NCBI GenBank assembly: GCA_016197205.1
Contig: JACPWG010000095.1
Coordinates: 1 to 32,011, forward strand
DNA length: 32,011 nucleotides
Reading direction: 5' to 3'
Source of the DNA: Planctomycetota bacterium
GTDB taxonomy: Bacteria > Planctomycetota > MHYJ01 > WSZJ01 > JACPWG01
The notes beneath the pieces are model-generated. The model saw only the letters and a program-made list of their open reading frames with translations. It did not search any database and had not been told where the DNA came from. A program made the position numbers and the translations under genes. This document shows, piece after piece, positions 6,665 to 14,004 of this stretch. How positions within the stretch are numbered: the first letter of the stretch is position 1; each line of letters opens with the position of its first letter.

Positions 6665-8746
6665 CTACTCGTCCTCGCCGGTCTTCGTCTCGTCGTCCGA
6701 CGGCGGCGGCTCGCGGTGGAGACCGCCCTTGGGGTTGCCGTCGAGGTCGTTCGCTTCGGACGTGAACGAGCCGCCCGGCTGCACGTGGATCCCCCAGGTG
6801 CCGTTCTTGTTGATGCGCGAGCCGGAGGCGATGAGGTAGGAGCCAGGGCCGACGAGCACGCCGGAGCCGGCGTTCCCGAAGACGTCGCAGTCCTCCACGA
6901 TCCCCTCCCCCTCCTTGCCGACCGCGACCCCCTCCGCACGATTGTCATGGATCCGGGAACGGCAGAGCACGGGGTTGCCCCCCGATTCCAGCCGCACGCC
7001 GGCGCGGGCGTTGCCGAAGATGTCGCACGCGTCCAGGGTCCCGCGCCCCTTGTCGTGTACCCAGATGCCGTCCTGCGCGCCCTCCCGCACGAGGCAGCGG
7101 CGTAGCGTCGGCCCCCCGCCTTCCTTCACCTCCACGCCGGCGAGCTTGTTCCCCCAGATCTCGCAGTCCTCGAGCGTCCCCTTCCCGTCGCCATGCACGT
7201 AGACGCCGCCGCGCACGCCGTCGTGGATCTTGCAGGCGCGGAAGTGGGGATCCGAGCCCTCCCGGATCTCGAGGCCCGCGAAACCGTTCTCGAAGATCTC
7301 GCACTCCTCGATGGTCCCCTTCCCCCCTTCGTAAGCGAACACGCCCCCCTCCTTGCCGCCGTGGATCCCGCAGCGCTTCACCACGGGATCGCCGCCGCTC
7401 GCGATCGAGACGCCCGCGAGCGCGTTGCCTTGGATGTCGCACTCCTCGATCTTGCCGAGGCCGCCGCTGTGCGAAAAGACGCCGCTGGCCTCGCCGTGGT
7501 GGATGCGGCATCTGCGCACGGAGGGGTCCCCGGCCTCGGAGATCACCACGCCCGCGTGCCGGTTGCGGTGGATGTCGCAGTCCTCGAAGCGGCCGCGGCC
7601 GCTCTCGTACACGAAGACCCCGCCCTGCTTGCCGTCGTGAATCGCGCAATTCCGGACGACAGGATCCCCTTCCTTGGCCACGAGGATGCCCGCGTAGCCG
7701 TTGCCGTAGATCTCGCAGGACTCGATCATCCCTTCGCCGCCGCGCTGCACGAAAACACCGCCCTGCTCCCCGTCATGGATCTTGCAGCGGCGGACCACCG
7801 GGTCCCCGCCTTCCTTGATCTCGATCGCGGCCAGGTCATTCGCGTAGAGCTCGCAGTCCTCGACCGTGCCGCGGCCGTGTTCGTACACGAACATCCCGCC
7901 GGACCGGCCGTCATGAATCTTGCAGTTGCGCACCGTCGGGTTCGCCCCCTCCGAAATCACGAGGCCGGCCTGCGTGTTGTCGTGGATGTCGCAGCCCTCG
8001 ATGGTCCCCTCCCCCTCCTCGTAGGCGAAGATCCCGCCCTGCTTGCCGTGGTGGATCTCGCAGCGCCGCACGACGGGGTTGCCGCCCCGGGCGATAAGCA
8101 GGCCCGCCAGGGCGTTGCCGTAGATCTCGCAGTCCTCGACCGTGCCCGCCCCCTGCCGCTGCACGAAAACACCCCCTTGCAGTCCGTCGTGGACCTTGCA
8201 ACGGCGCAGGATCGGATCTCCCCCCTCTTTGATCTCCACGCCGGCGAGGGCGTTTTGGTAAATGTCGCAGTCCTCGATCGTCCCCCGGCCCCTGTCATAC
8301 ACGAAGAGGCCGCCGGATTTCCCGCCGTGAATGCGACAGCGGCGGACCTCGGGATTCGCCCCGGACCGGATGACCATCGCCGCCAGTGGACCGCCGACGA
8401 CGTCGCAGTCCTCGAGCACCAACTGGCCGGAGGGGATGTGGACCGTGTAGTAATCGTAGTCCTCGGCGTCCGCGCGCCGCCGGAGCGTGAGCCCCTTCAC
8501 GATCGCGTACTCGGTGTTCATGAGCAGCGCGTCACTGGCCGTGGCCTCGACGACAATGTCGCCGACCGGGCCGTCGCCGAAGAGTTCGAGGGGTTTGTCG
8601 AGCGCGATGCCCTCCGCGTAGACGCCGGGCCGGACGAGGATGCGACCGTACGGAGCGGAGACCTGGATCGCCTCCGCGAGCGTGCGGTAGTGCCCCAACC
8701 CCTGCTGGCACACGATGAGCACATCGGAAGTTCGCGTGGGCTTCAT
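6665..8746 (-). CDS. Right-handed beta-helix repeat protein
   Basis: Predicted 693-residue protein with no signal peptide or membrane helix. The N-terminus (YRTLAEAIQVSAPYGRILVR, then PGVYAEG) resembles the start of pectinesterase/NosD-type parallel beta-helix proteins. From about residue 129 to 634 there are eleven 46-residue repeats, each two 23-residue coils, with the pattern G.PVVRRC.IHDG..GGVFVY, then G.GTIEDC.I..N..AGV.I. A degenerate twelfth follows. The architecture resembles the beta-helix part of FBXO11 and many bacterial PbH1 proteins, but I see no catalytic motif. The ATG at 8746 is preferred to upstream in-frame starts because the pectinesterase-like motif begins nearby; the ribosome binding site is weak. 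A promoter lies at 8914-8942, giving a leader of about 160 bases. The C-terminal tail is acidic (DDETKTGEDE). A binding or scaffold role is a guess. Confidence 0.88.
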   Translation of the reverse strand: MKPTRTSDVLIVCQQGLGHYRTLAEAIQVSAPYGRILVRPGVYAEGIALDKPLELFGDGPVGDIVVEATASDALLMNTEYAIVKGLTLRRRADAEDYDYYTVHIPSGQLVLEDCDVVGGPLAAMVIRSGANPEVRRCRIHGGKSGGLFVYDRGRGTIEDCDIYQNALAGVEIKEGGDPILRRCKVHDGLQGGVFVQRQGAGTVEDCEIYGNALAGLLIARGGNPVVRRCEIHHGKQGGIFAYEEGEGTIEGCDIHDNTQAGLVISEGANPTVRNCKIHDGRSGGMFVYEHGRGTVEDCELYANDLAAIEIKEGGDPVVRRCKIHDGEQGGVFVQRGGEGMIESCEIYGNGYAGILVAKEGDPVVRNCAIHDGKQGGVFVYESGRGRFEDCDIHRNRHAGVVISEAGDPSVRRCRIHHGEASGVFSHSGGLGKIEECDIQGNALAGVSIASGGDPVVKRCGIHGGKEGGVFAYEGGKGTIEECEIFENGFAGLEIREGSDPHFRACKIHDGVRGGVYVHGDGKGTLEDCEIWGNKLAGVEVKEGGGPTLRRCLVREGAQDGIWVHDKGRGTLDACDIFGNARAGVRLESGGNPVLCRSRIHDNRAEGVAVGKEGEGIVEDCDVFGNAGSGVLVGPGSYLIASGSRINKNGTWGIHVQPGGSFTSEANDLDGNPKGGLHREPPPSDDETKTGEDE
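6845..8362 (-). repeat. Eleven 138-bp tandem repeats within the beta-helix gene
   Basis: Each unit encodes 46 residues. Units 1-3 (8362-7949) resemble units 4-6 (7948-7535) more than their neighbours: both triplets run VEIKE/IEIKE, then VFVQR, then VISE. This suggests a whole 414-bp block was duplicated. Confidence 0.75.
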
Positions 8747-8913
8747 GCTCGACCTGCCCGTCTCGGAGCCATCGTCGTCGGCACCGCCCGGCGCGGATCG
8801 ACGCACCCGAAAGCCGAACGCTCCGCCCCTGTTCGCCGCGCCTACCCGTCCACCTGCGCGCCTGGGCGCTGAAGCACTCTGGGGCGCGAGGTCCCGACCC
8901 CGGGAGACGGACG

Positions 8914-8942
8914 ATTCTAGCCCGCCCCGGCAACGCGGGCAA
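8914..8942 (-). promoter_or_regulatory. Promoter for the beta-helix gene
   Basis: On the minus strand TTGCCC (8937-8942) and TAGAAT (8914-8919) are 17 bases apart, giving a start near 8907. It lies back to back with the TPR-gene promoter 13 bases away, so the two genes may share a regulator. Confidence 0.5.
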
Positions 8943-8954
8943 GCAAAAGGACGG

Positions 8955-8983
8955 TTGCATTGAACGGGCGCATCGACTACAGT
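8955..8983 (+). promoter_or_regulatory. Promoter for the TPR gene
   Basis: TTGCAT (8955-8960) and TACAGT (8978-8983) are 17 bases apart, giving a start near 8990 and a leader of about 78 bases. The box overlaps the TTG that would otherwise start a longer reading frame. Confidence 0.45.
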
Positions 8984-9067
8984 GTCGGCCGCGTCGCGGG
9001 GAAACGCCGACCCACGCGTCCTCCCCGAAAGCTGAAGCGGGATCCTTCCTGGCTCTTGGAGGCGCCG

Positions 9068-10021
9068 ATGCTGCACACGCTTTTCCGGCTCGCGGTGGCC
9101 GCGAGCGCCGCGCTCTGCTGCTGGCTCTGGGCCCTGGAGGCGCGGGCGGACGGCCTGCCCGATTTCGACCGGCTTTGGAACTACGACGATCCGGCGGCCA
9201 CCGAGGCGACCTTTCGCGAGCTGCTGCCGAAGGCCGAGGCGTCGGGAGACGTGAACTACCTTGCCCAGCTTCTCACGCAAATCGCCCGCACCGAAGGACT
9301 CCAGCGCAAGTTCGAGGACGCGCACCGGACCCTGGACCGGGTCGCCGGGATGCTTCGTGACGACCTGAAGACCGTGCGCGTCCGGCTCCTGCTGGAGCGG
9401 GGCAGGGCCTTCAACTCGGCCAAAAAACAGGACCAGGCCCGGCCGCTCTTCCTCGAGGCCCTGGAGGTCGCGCGCGCGGCGGGGGAGGAAAATCTGGCGA
9501 TCGACGCGGCCCACATGCTGGGGATCGTCGAGTCCGGCGAAAAAGCGGTCGCGTGGGACGTGAAGGCCATGGAGATGGCGGAGGCCGCGAAGGACCCCCG
9601 TGCGAAGGGCTGGCTGGGCGCGCTCTACAACAACCTTGGGTGGACCTATCACGACCAGGGGGACTTCGCGAAGGCGCTCGAGCTGTTCCAGAAAGGGCTG
9701 GCGTGGCGTCAGGAAAAAAAACAGCCGAAGGAGACCCGGATCGCGAAGTGGACGGTCGGCCGCGCGTTGCGCTCCCTGGGTCGGGTCCAGGAGGCGCTCG
9801 CAAAGCAGGAGGAGTTGTCGGCGGAGTGGAAGGCGGCGGCCGAGGAGGACGGGTACGTCGAGGAGGAGCTTGGGGAGTGCCTGCTCGCCCTCGCGCGCGG
9901 AGAAGAAGCGCGACCGCACTTCGCGCGGGCCTACGAGCTGCTGTCGAAGGACGCATGGCTCGCGCAGAACGAGGGGAAGCGATTGGAGAGGATGAAGGAG
10001 CTGGGGGACGGGAAGCGGTGA
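9068..10021 (+). CDS. Exported TPR-repeat protein
   Basis: Predicted 317-residue protein. The start at 9068 gives a classical signal peptide (MLHTLFRLAVAASAALC, then a cleavage site ARA before DGLPDF) and has GGAGG 5 bases upstream; the TTG at 8960 lies in the promoter. The rest is helical, with TPR-like units such as NNLGWTYHDQGDFAKALELF and YLAQLLTQIARTEGLQRKFE. A periplasmic or surface adaptor is likely, as TPRs bind other proteins; no partner or enzyme domain is visible. It diverges from the beta-helix gene and is followed 224 bases later by the Ser/Thr kinase gene on the same strand, whose product also carries TPRs. The gap of 224 bases contains a CACAGAGACGCAGAGGCGCA-type repeat near 10120-10140. 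Confidence 0.8.
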   Translation: MLHTLFRLAVAASAALCCWLWALEARADGLPDFDRLWNYDDPAATEATFRELLPKAEASGDVNYLAQLLTQIARTEGLQRKFEDAHRTLDRVAGMLRDDLKTVRVRLLLERGRAFNSAKKQDQARPLFLEALEVARAAGEENLAIDAAHMLGIVESGEKAVAWDVKAMEMAEAAKDPRAKGWLGALYNNLGWTYHDQGDFAKALELFQKGLAWRQEKKQPKETRIAKWTVGRALRSLGRVQEALAKQEELSAEWKAAAEEDGYVEEELGECLLALARGEEARPHFARAYELLSKDAWLAQNEGKRLERMKELGDGKR

Positions 10022-10245
10022 ACGCGAGGGGGAGGTGAGGAAGTGACAGCGAGGTAAGAGGCACGGGGACAGGGCGGCAAAGTGGGAGAGCCATGAGGGA
10101 AGAACAGGTTCACGAAACACAGAGACGCAGAGGCGCAGAGGATGGGTGACGGGGTGAGCACTCTGAGGGTTCCGGGGCTGGGAGGGCGGTGAAACGGGGC
10201 TGGGTGGGTGCCCGCCGTCCAATTCTTGTGACGCTGAGGCGAGAC

Positions 10246-12096
10246 ATGCGGTGTCCGGCGTGCCACATGGAGATCGAGCAGTCGCACCCGCGGGCGACGG
10301 AGCGATGCCCGCGCTGCGGGGCAGGGCTGCCGGCGATCACGCCGTCGCCTGGGCCGGGCTCGACGCTCCTCGACGGATCGGCTCCCGGGTCTTCCGCGCA
10401 TGCCGGCGCGAAGGCCTCCCCTCTGGCCTTCCACGGCGCTCCGGACGGGTCGTTTTTCGGGCCGTATCGCATCGAAGCCTGCATCGGCCAGGGAGGCATG
10501 GGGGCGGTGTACCGGGCGGTGCAGCAGACGCCTCGCCGGGTCGTCGCGCTGAAGGTCCTGCTGCACGGCGATGCGCTGTCGGCCGAGCACGCCCAGCGCT
10601 TTCAGAGGGAGGCGCAGCTCGTGGCGGGTCTTCGCCACCCTGGCATCATCGTGATCCACGATGTGGGCGCTTCGCGAGGGATCCCCTACTTCACCATGGA
10701 CTACATCGAGGGCCCTTCGCTCGCCGCGCTGCTGGCGCGCGAGAAGAGACTCTCACCGGAGAGGGCCCTGCCCCTGGTGCGAGCGGTCGCACTCGCGCTG
10801 GAGCACGCGCACGAGCGCGGGGTCATCCATCGCGACATCAAGCCCGGGAACATCCTCCTGGATGGGGAGGAGCAGCCGATCCTGTCCGACTTCGGGCTCG
10901 CGCGGGAGCTCACCTCGGAAACGAGGCTGACGAGGAGCGGGACCACGCTGGGGACGCCCGCGTACATGTCGCCCGAGCAGGCGGACGGGGAAACGGGCGG
11001 CGTGGATCGACGAGGGGACGTGTACTCGCTCGGGGCCGTGCTCTACGAGTGCCTCACCGGGCAGCCGCCCTTCACCGGCTCGTCGGAGGTCCAGGTGCTC
11101 TACAAGCTCCTGAACACCGAGCCGAAACGCGCCCGCGAGCTGGTCCCGGGCCTGCCGCTCGACGTGGACACGATTTGCCTGCGCTGCCTGGAGAAGGACC
11201 CGGCGCGCCGCTACCCCACGGCCCGGGCGCTGGCGGACGAAATCGGCCGCTGGCTCGACGGCGAGCCGATCCTTGCCCGCCCGACCGGGCTTTTGACCCG
11301 GGCGGGTCGAAGGCTCCGCCGCCGTCGCACGGAGGCGGTCTTCGCCTGCGCCGCGGTTCTGTCCGGGCTCGCGATCGGCGCCTATCTCTGGAAGGAGGCG
11401 CGGCGAGCCGAGAGCGCCCGCGCGGCCGCGGACGAGGCGGCACGGCGGCGAGCGGCGCAGGAGCTGGCGGCGGAGGAGAATCGCCGGGAGAACGAGCGGG
11501 CCTGCCGCGAGGGAGCGACGGAGATGAGCGCCGGCCGCTTCGAGCGCGCCCTCGAGGCCTTCACGCGCGCGATCGACGCCGACCCGTCCGACGCGGAGGC
11601 CCGCGTGCGGCGCGCCGAGGCCTTCCAGCGGTCGGGTCGCCTGGAGCGCGCCCACGCGGACCTGGACGAGGCGGTCCGTATCGACCCGCTCCACGCGAGC
11701 GCACTGCTCCTGCGCGGGGAACTGCGGTGCGCGGCCGGGGAGTACGCGCGCGCGGTGCTGGACCTCGAGTGCGTACTCCGCGCGGAGGGGAAAAACGTTC
11801 GGGCGCTTGCCGGACTTGGGCTGGCTCGGCTGCGGCAGAAGGAGTGGGAAAAGGCCCGGGAGGCCTTTCAGCGGGCCGCCGAGGCTGCGCCTTCGGAGCC
11901 CGGACCCCACGTGAGGCTGGCCGCCGCGCTCGCGGGTGCGGGCGCGCTGGACGCGGCGTTCTCGGCCCTGAATCGCGCGTCAGAGCTGGGTAGACTGGAG
12001 GCGGAGGCGCTCGAGACGGAGGTGGACCTGGCGCCGCTGCGGGGGGACGAGCGCTGGGGCTCGTTCCTGGCACGCGTGCGCGGGGGCGGGAAGTGA
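10246..12096 (+). CDS. Transmembrane Ser/Thr protein kinase with zinc ribbon and TPR domain
   Basis: Predicted 616-residue Pkn-type receptor kinase. An N-terminal zinc ribbon (C3, C6, C21, C24) is followed by a kinase domain from about residue 74. Key motifs are the glycine loop GQGGMGAVY, K103 in VALKV, HRDIKPGN (H195-D197), DFG (D215) and GTPAYMSPEQ. The set is complete, so the kinase should be active. A membrane helix at 365-384 follows a basic stretch, then a charged helical segment and several TPRs (for example FERALEAFTRAIDADPSDAE) that should lie outside the cytoplasm. The ATG at 10246 is chosen because GAGG lies 6 bases upstream and the zinc ribbon starts at once; an in-frame GTG at 10189 lacks a site. 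It probably phosphorylates cytoplasmic targets after sensing through the TPR part; targets are unknown. It ends 42 bases from the convergent PAP2 gene. Confidence 0.92.
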   Translation: MRCPACHMEIEQSHPRATERCPRCGAGLPAITPSPGPGSTLLDGSAPGSSAHAGAKASPLAFHGAPDGSFFGPYRIEACIGQGGMGAVYRAVQQTPRRVVALKVLLHGDALSAEHAQRFQREAQLVAGLRHPGIIVIHDVGASRGIPYFTMDYIEGPSLAALLAREKRLSPERALPLVRAVALALEHAHERGVIHRDIKPGNILLDGEEQPILSDFGLARELTSETRLTRSGTTLGTPAYMSPEQADGETGGVDRRGDVYSLGAVLYECLTGQPPFTGSSEVQVLYKLLNTEPKRARELVPGLPLDVDTICLRCLEKDPARRYPTARALADEIGRWLDGEPILARPTGLLTRAGRRLRRRRTEAVFACAAVLSGLAIGAYLWKEARRAESARAAADEAARRRAAQELAAEENRRENERACREGATEMSAGRFERALEAFTRAIDADPSDAEARVRRAEAFQRSGRLERAHADLDEAVRIDPLHASALLLRGELRCAAGEYARAVLDLECVLRAEGKNVRALAGLGLARLRQKEWEKAREAFQRAAEAAPSEPGPHVRLAAALAGAGALDAAFSALNRASELGRLEAEALETEVDLAPLRGDERWGSFLARVRGGGK

Positions 12097-12138
12097 GCGC
12101 GACGCGGCGGCCCCCGGCTCCAGGAAGATCGTGCGCCG

Positions 12139-12708
12139 TCACGCCGGCTTGTTCGGCGCGGCGCGGCCGCTGAGCGCCAGGAGGGCGCAGGTGCACGCGG
12201 TCGCGACCAACGCCCCGCCGAGGACGTCGCTCGGGTAGTGGAGGCCGAGGCACAGGCGGGTGGCGGCATAGAGGGTGGCGGCCGCCAGGAAGGAGGGGGT
12301 CCAGCGGGGCCAGACCTGGGAGGCCACGAGGGCGATCGCGACCGCGCCGGCCGCGTGATTGGAGGGGAAGCCGGCGTCGTCCCGGCCCGCAGCCGCGGCC
12401 AGCTCGGGCCGCGGGCGGCCGACGATCGTTTTCAGCGCGAACGAGAGCGCGAGGGTGAGCGCCACGGAGGACGCGAGGAGCCGGGCCTCCCGCCGCCGCG
12501 AGGTCCACCACATCGCCAGGAAGGCCACGCCGAAGGCGACGCCGCCGAGCACGCGCGAGCTCAGCTTTTCGACGAGGAGGTGCGGGAGTCCGTCGGGCGG
12601 GAGGGCGAGCACGCGCAGGAGCTGCGCATCGAAGGCGAAGAGCAGCGCGATGACGGCGAGCAGGACGATGAGCGCTTTGAGCCACGGGTCGGCGCGGAAA
12701 ACGGGCAT
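12139..12708 (-). CDS. PAP2-family membrane phosphatase
   Basis: Predicted 189-residue integral membrane protein with about five or six hydrophobic helices. It carries the three phosphatase signature motifs: KTIVGRPRP, the central PSNH (inside GFPSNHAAGA) and TRLCLGLHYPSD, in the usual spacing. Enzymes of this type remove phosphate from lipid phosphates such as phosphatidic acid, undecaprenyl pyrophosphate or phosphatidylglycerol phosphate; which applies cannot be read from the sequence. The start has AGGAG 6 bases upstream. It lies 83 bases after the M19 dipeptidase gene on the same strand, so the two may be co-transcribed. The space between them is almost filled by a truncated family V repeat. 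Confidence 0.9.
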   Translation of the reverse strand: MPVFRADPWLKALIVLLAVIALLFAFDAQLLRVLALPPDGLPHLLVEKLSSRVLGGVAFGVAFLAMWWTSRRREARLLASSVALTLALSFALKTIVGRPRPELAAAAGRDDAGFPSNHAAGAVAIALVASQVWPRWTPSFLAAATLYAATRLCLGLHYPSDVLGGALVATACTCALLALSGRAAPNKPA

Positions 12709-12720
12709 GAAGGACTCCTG

Positions 12721-12782
12721 CTAGCGCCCGCGCAAGAATTACTTTACATTTTCGTGGATCGACCGATGCCTGGGGGCGCGGG
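12721..12782. mobile_element. MITE-like element, family V, truncated copy
   Basis: It starts at CTAG (12721-12724), and 61 bases (12722-12782) are identical to the complement of 23727-23787. Only one end is present here. It fills the gap between the PAP2 start codon and the M19 stop codon. Confidence 0.75.
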
Positions 12783-12791
12783 CAGCGAGGG

Positions 12792-13898
12792 TCACAAGGG
12801 CCGGTCGGTCTCGCGAAACAGGCGAAGCAGGTTTTGGCCGAGGACTTTGCGGAGGGCGGAGGGCGGGATGCCGCGGTCGAGCATGGCCTGGGTGAGGCGC
12901 GGCAGCGCGGTCACGTCCCGGCAATCGGCGAGGGGTAGGATGTAGCCGTCCATGTCCGTGCCGAGGGCCACGCAGTCTTCTCCGGCCCGCTCCAGGAAAT
13001 ACTCCGCCGCGCGCGCATAGAGGCCGCTGCCGTCGCGCCAGCTCGCGCCCGCGGCAAGGTACCCGGGCGTGGCGATGATGCCGATGAGGCCACGTCGGGC
13101 GGCGAGCGCACGGATCTGTTCGTCGGAGAGGTTGCGAGGCCAGGGCTGCATGCCGCGCGCGCCGGTGTGCGAGCAGAGGACGGGCCGGCGGCAGAGCTCC
13201 AGCGTTTCCCAGAAGGCGCGGTCGCTGGTGTGGGCCACGTCGACGAGAATGCCGAGGCGCTCCAGCTCACGCACGACGTCGCGGCCGAACGGCGTGAGGC
13301 CGACCTCCCGGCTCGAGCGCTGCATGGAGGCGCCGGCGATCCCGTTGTCGATGAAGTGCGTGAGCGTCAGATACCAGACGCCGCGGGCCTTGAAGCGGGC
13401 GAGGTGGTCGAGCCTGCCCTCGAGCGCGTGCCCGCCCTCGACGGCGAGGAGGGCGGCGAGCCGGCCGGAGGCGAGGGCGCGGTCGAGGTCGGCCGGCGTG
13501 CGGCAGTGGGCCACGCGGCCGGGGTTCCCCGCCACGAAGCGATCGAAGACGTCCATCATGCGAAAGGTGGCGCGGTCGCGCGTGCCGGGGCGGAAGGGAT
13601 TCGCGGGGACATAGGTGGTGAAGGTCAGCACGTCCATGCCCCCGGCAAGGGCGCGGGGGAGGTCGATCTGGTTTTGAAGCGGGTTGTAGAAGCTCGGTCC
13701 GCTCGAGCGGAGCGCGAGGTCGCGGCGCAGGTAGGTCATGTTGAGGAGCGCGTGGGAGTGGAGGTCCCCGACGACGGCGTCCCGGTGGAACGCGAGGGCC
13801 GCGGGGCTGACTTCGGAAAGGACGCGCCGGGGGGCGCGGGCGACGGGGAGGGGCGTGGGCGCGGCTTGCGGCGGCGCTGCGGACGTCGGACTGGCCAT
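12792..13898 (-). CDS. M19-family (membrane/renal) dipeptidase
   Basis: Predicted 368-residue metallopeptidase of the amidohydrolase fold; family members cleave dipeptides, some with D-residues. Visible motifs are DLHSH (H47, H49), AVEGGHALEG, YLTLTHFIDN, LVDVAHTSDRAFWE, CSHTGAR, NLSDEQIRALAARRGLIGI and GTDMDG. The first metal motif is normally HxD; here its second ligand is His. The N-terminus has no clear signal peptide and is Ala/Pro-rich. The ATG at 13898 has no ribosome binding site but lies only 8 bases from a strong -10 box, suggesting a leaderless message; the in-frame TTG at 13934 is the -35 box itself. It diverges from the second kinase gene and precedes the PAP2 gene on the same strand. 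A role in peptide or peptidoglycan turnover is inference. Confidence 0.9.
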   Translation of the reverse strand: MASPTSAAPPQAAPTPLPVARAPRRVLSEVSPAALAFHRDAVVGDLHSHALLNMTYLRRDLALRSSGPSFYNPLQNQIDLPRALAGGMDVLTFTTYVPANPFRPGTRDRATFRMMDVFDRFVAGNPGRVAHCRTPADLDRALASGRLAALLAVEGGHALEGRLDHLARFKARGVWYLTLTHFIDNGIAGASMQRSSREVGLTPFGRDVVRELERLGILVDVAHTSDRAFWETLELCRRPVLCSHTGARGMQPWPRNLSDEQIRALAARRGLIGIIATPGYLAAGASWRDGSGLYARAAEYFLERAGEDCVALGTDMDGYILPLADCRDVTALPRLTQAMLDRGIPPSALRKVLGQNLLRLFRETDRPL

Positions 13899-13905
13899 GA
13901 GGGGG

Positions 13906-13934
13906 ATTTTGCCAGAAGCGCGGAGAGGTGTCAA
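13906..13934 (-). promoter_or_regulatory. Promoter for the dipeptidase gene (leaderless)
   Basis: On the minus strand a perfect TTGACA (13929-13934) and CAAAAT (13906-13911) are 17 bases apart. The predicted start falls on or next to the ATG at 13898, which would explain the lack of a Shine-Dalgarno sequence. Confidence 0.65.
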
Positions 13935-13947
13935 AGGTTGAGCGTCC

Positions 13948-13977
13948 TTGCAATCGGGTCGAAGCGTGTGCTACAAG
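13948..13977 (+). promoter_or_regulatory. Promoter for the second kinase gene
   Basis: TTGCAA (13948-13953) and TACAAG (13972-13977) are 18 bases apart, giving a start near 13984. The leader of about 21 bases holds GGAGG at 13996-14000, 4 bases from the GTG start. It faces away from the dipeptidase promoter 14 bases to the left. Confidence 0.5.
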
Positions 13978-14004
13978 GAATCGAATCCTTGTCATGGAGG
14001 CCGC

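Noticed and set aside
6845..8362. Regular repeats that could suggest a CRISPR-like array
   Set aside because: The 138-bp period is in frame and encodes beta-helix coils; there are no unique spacers or cas genes.
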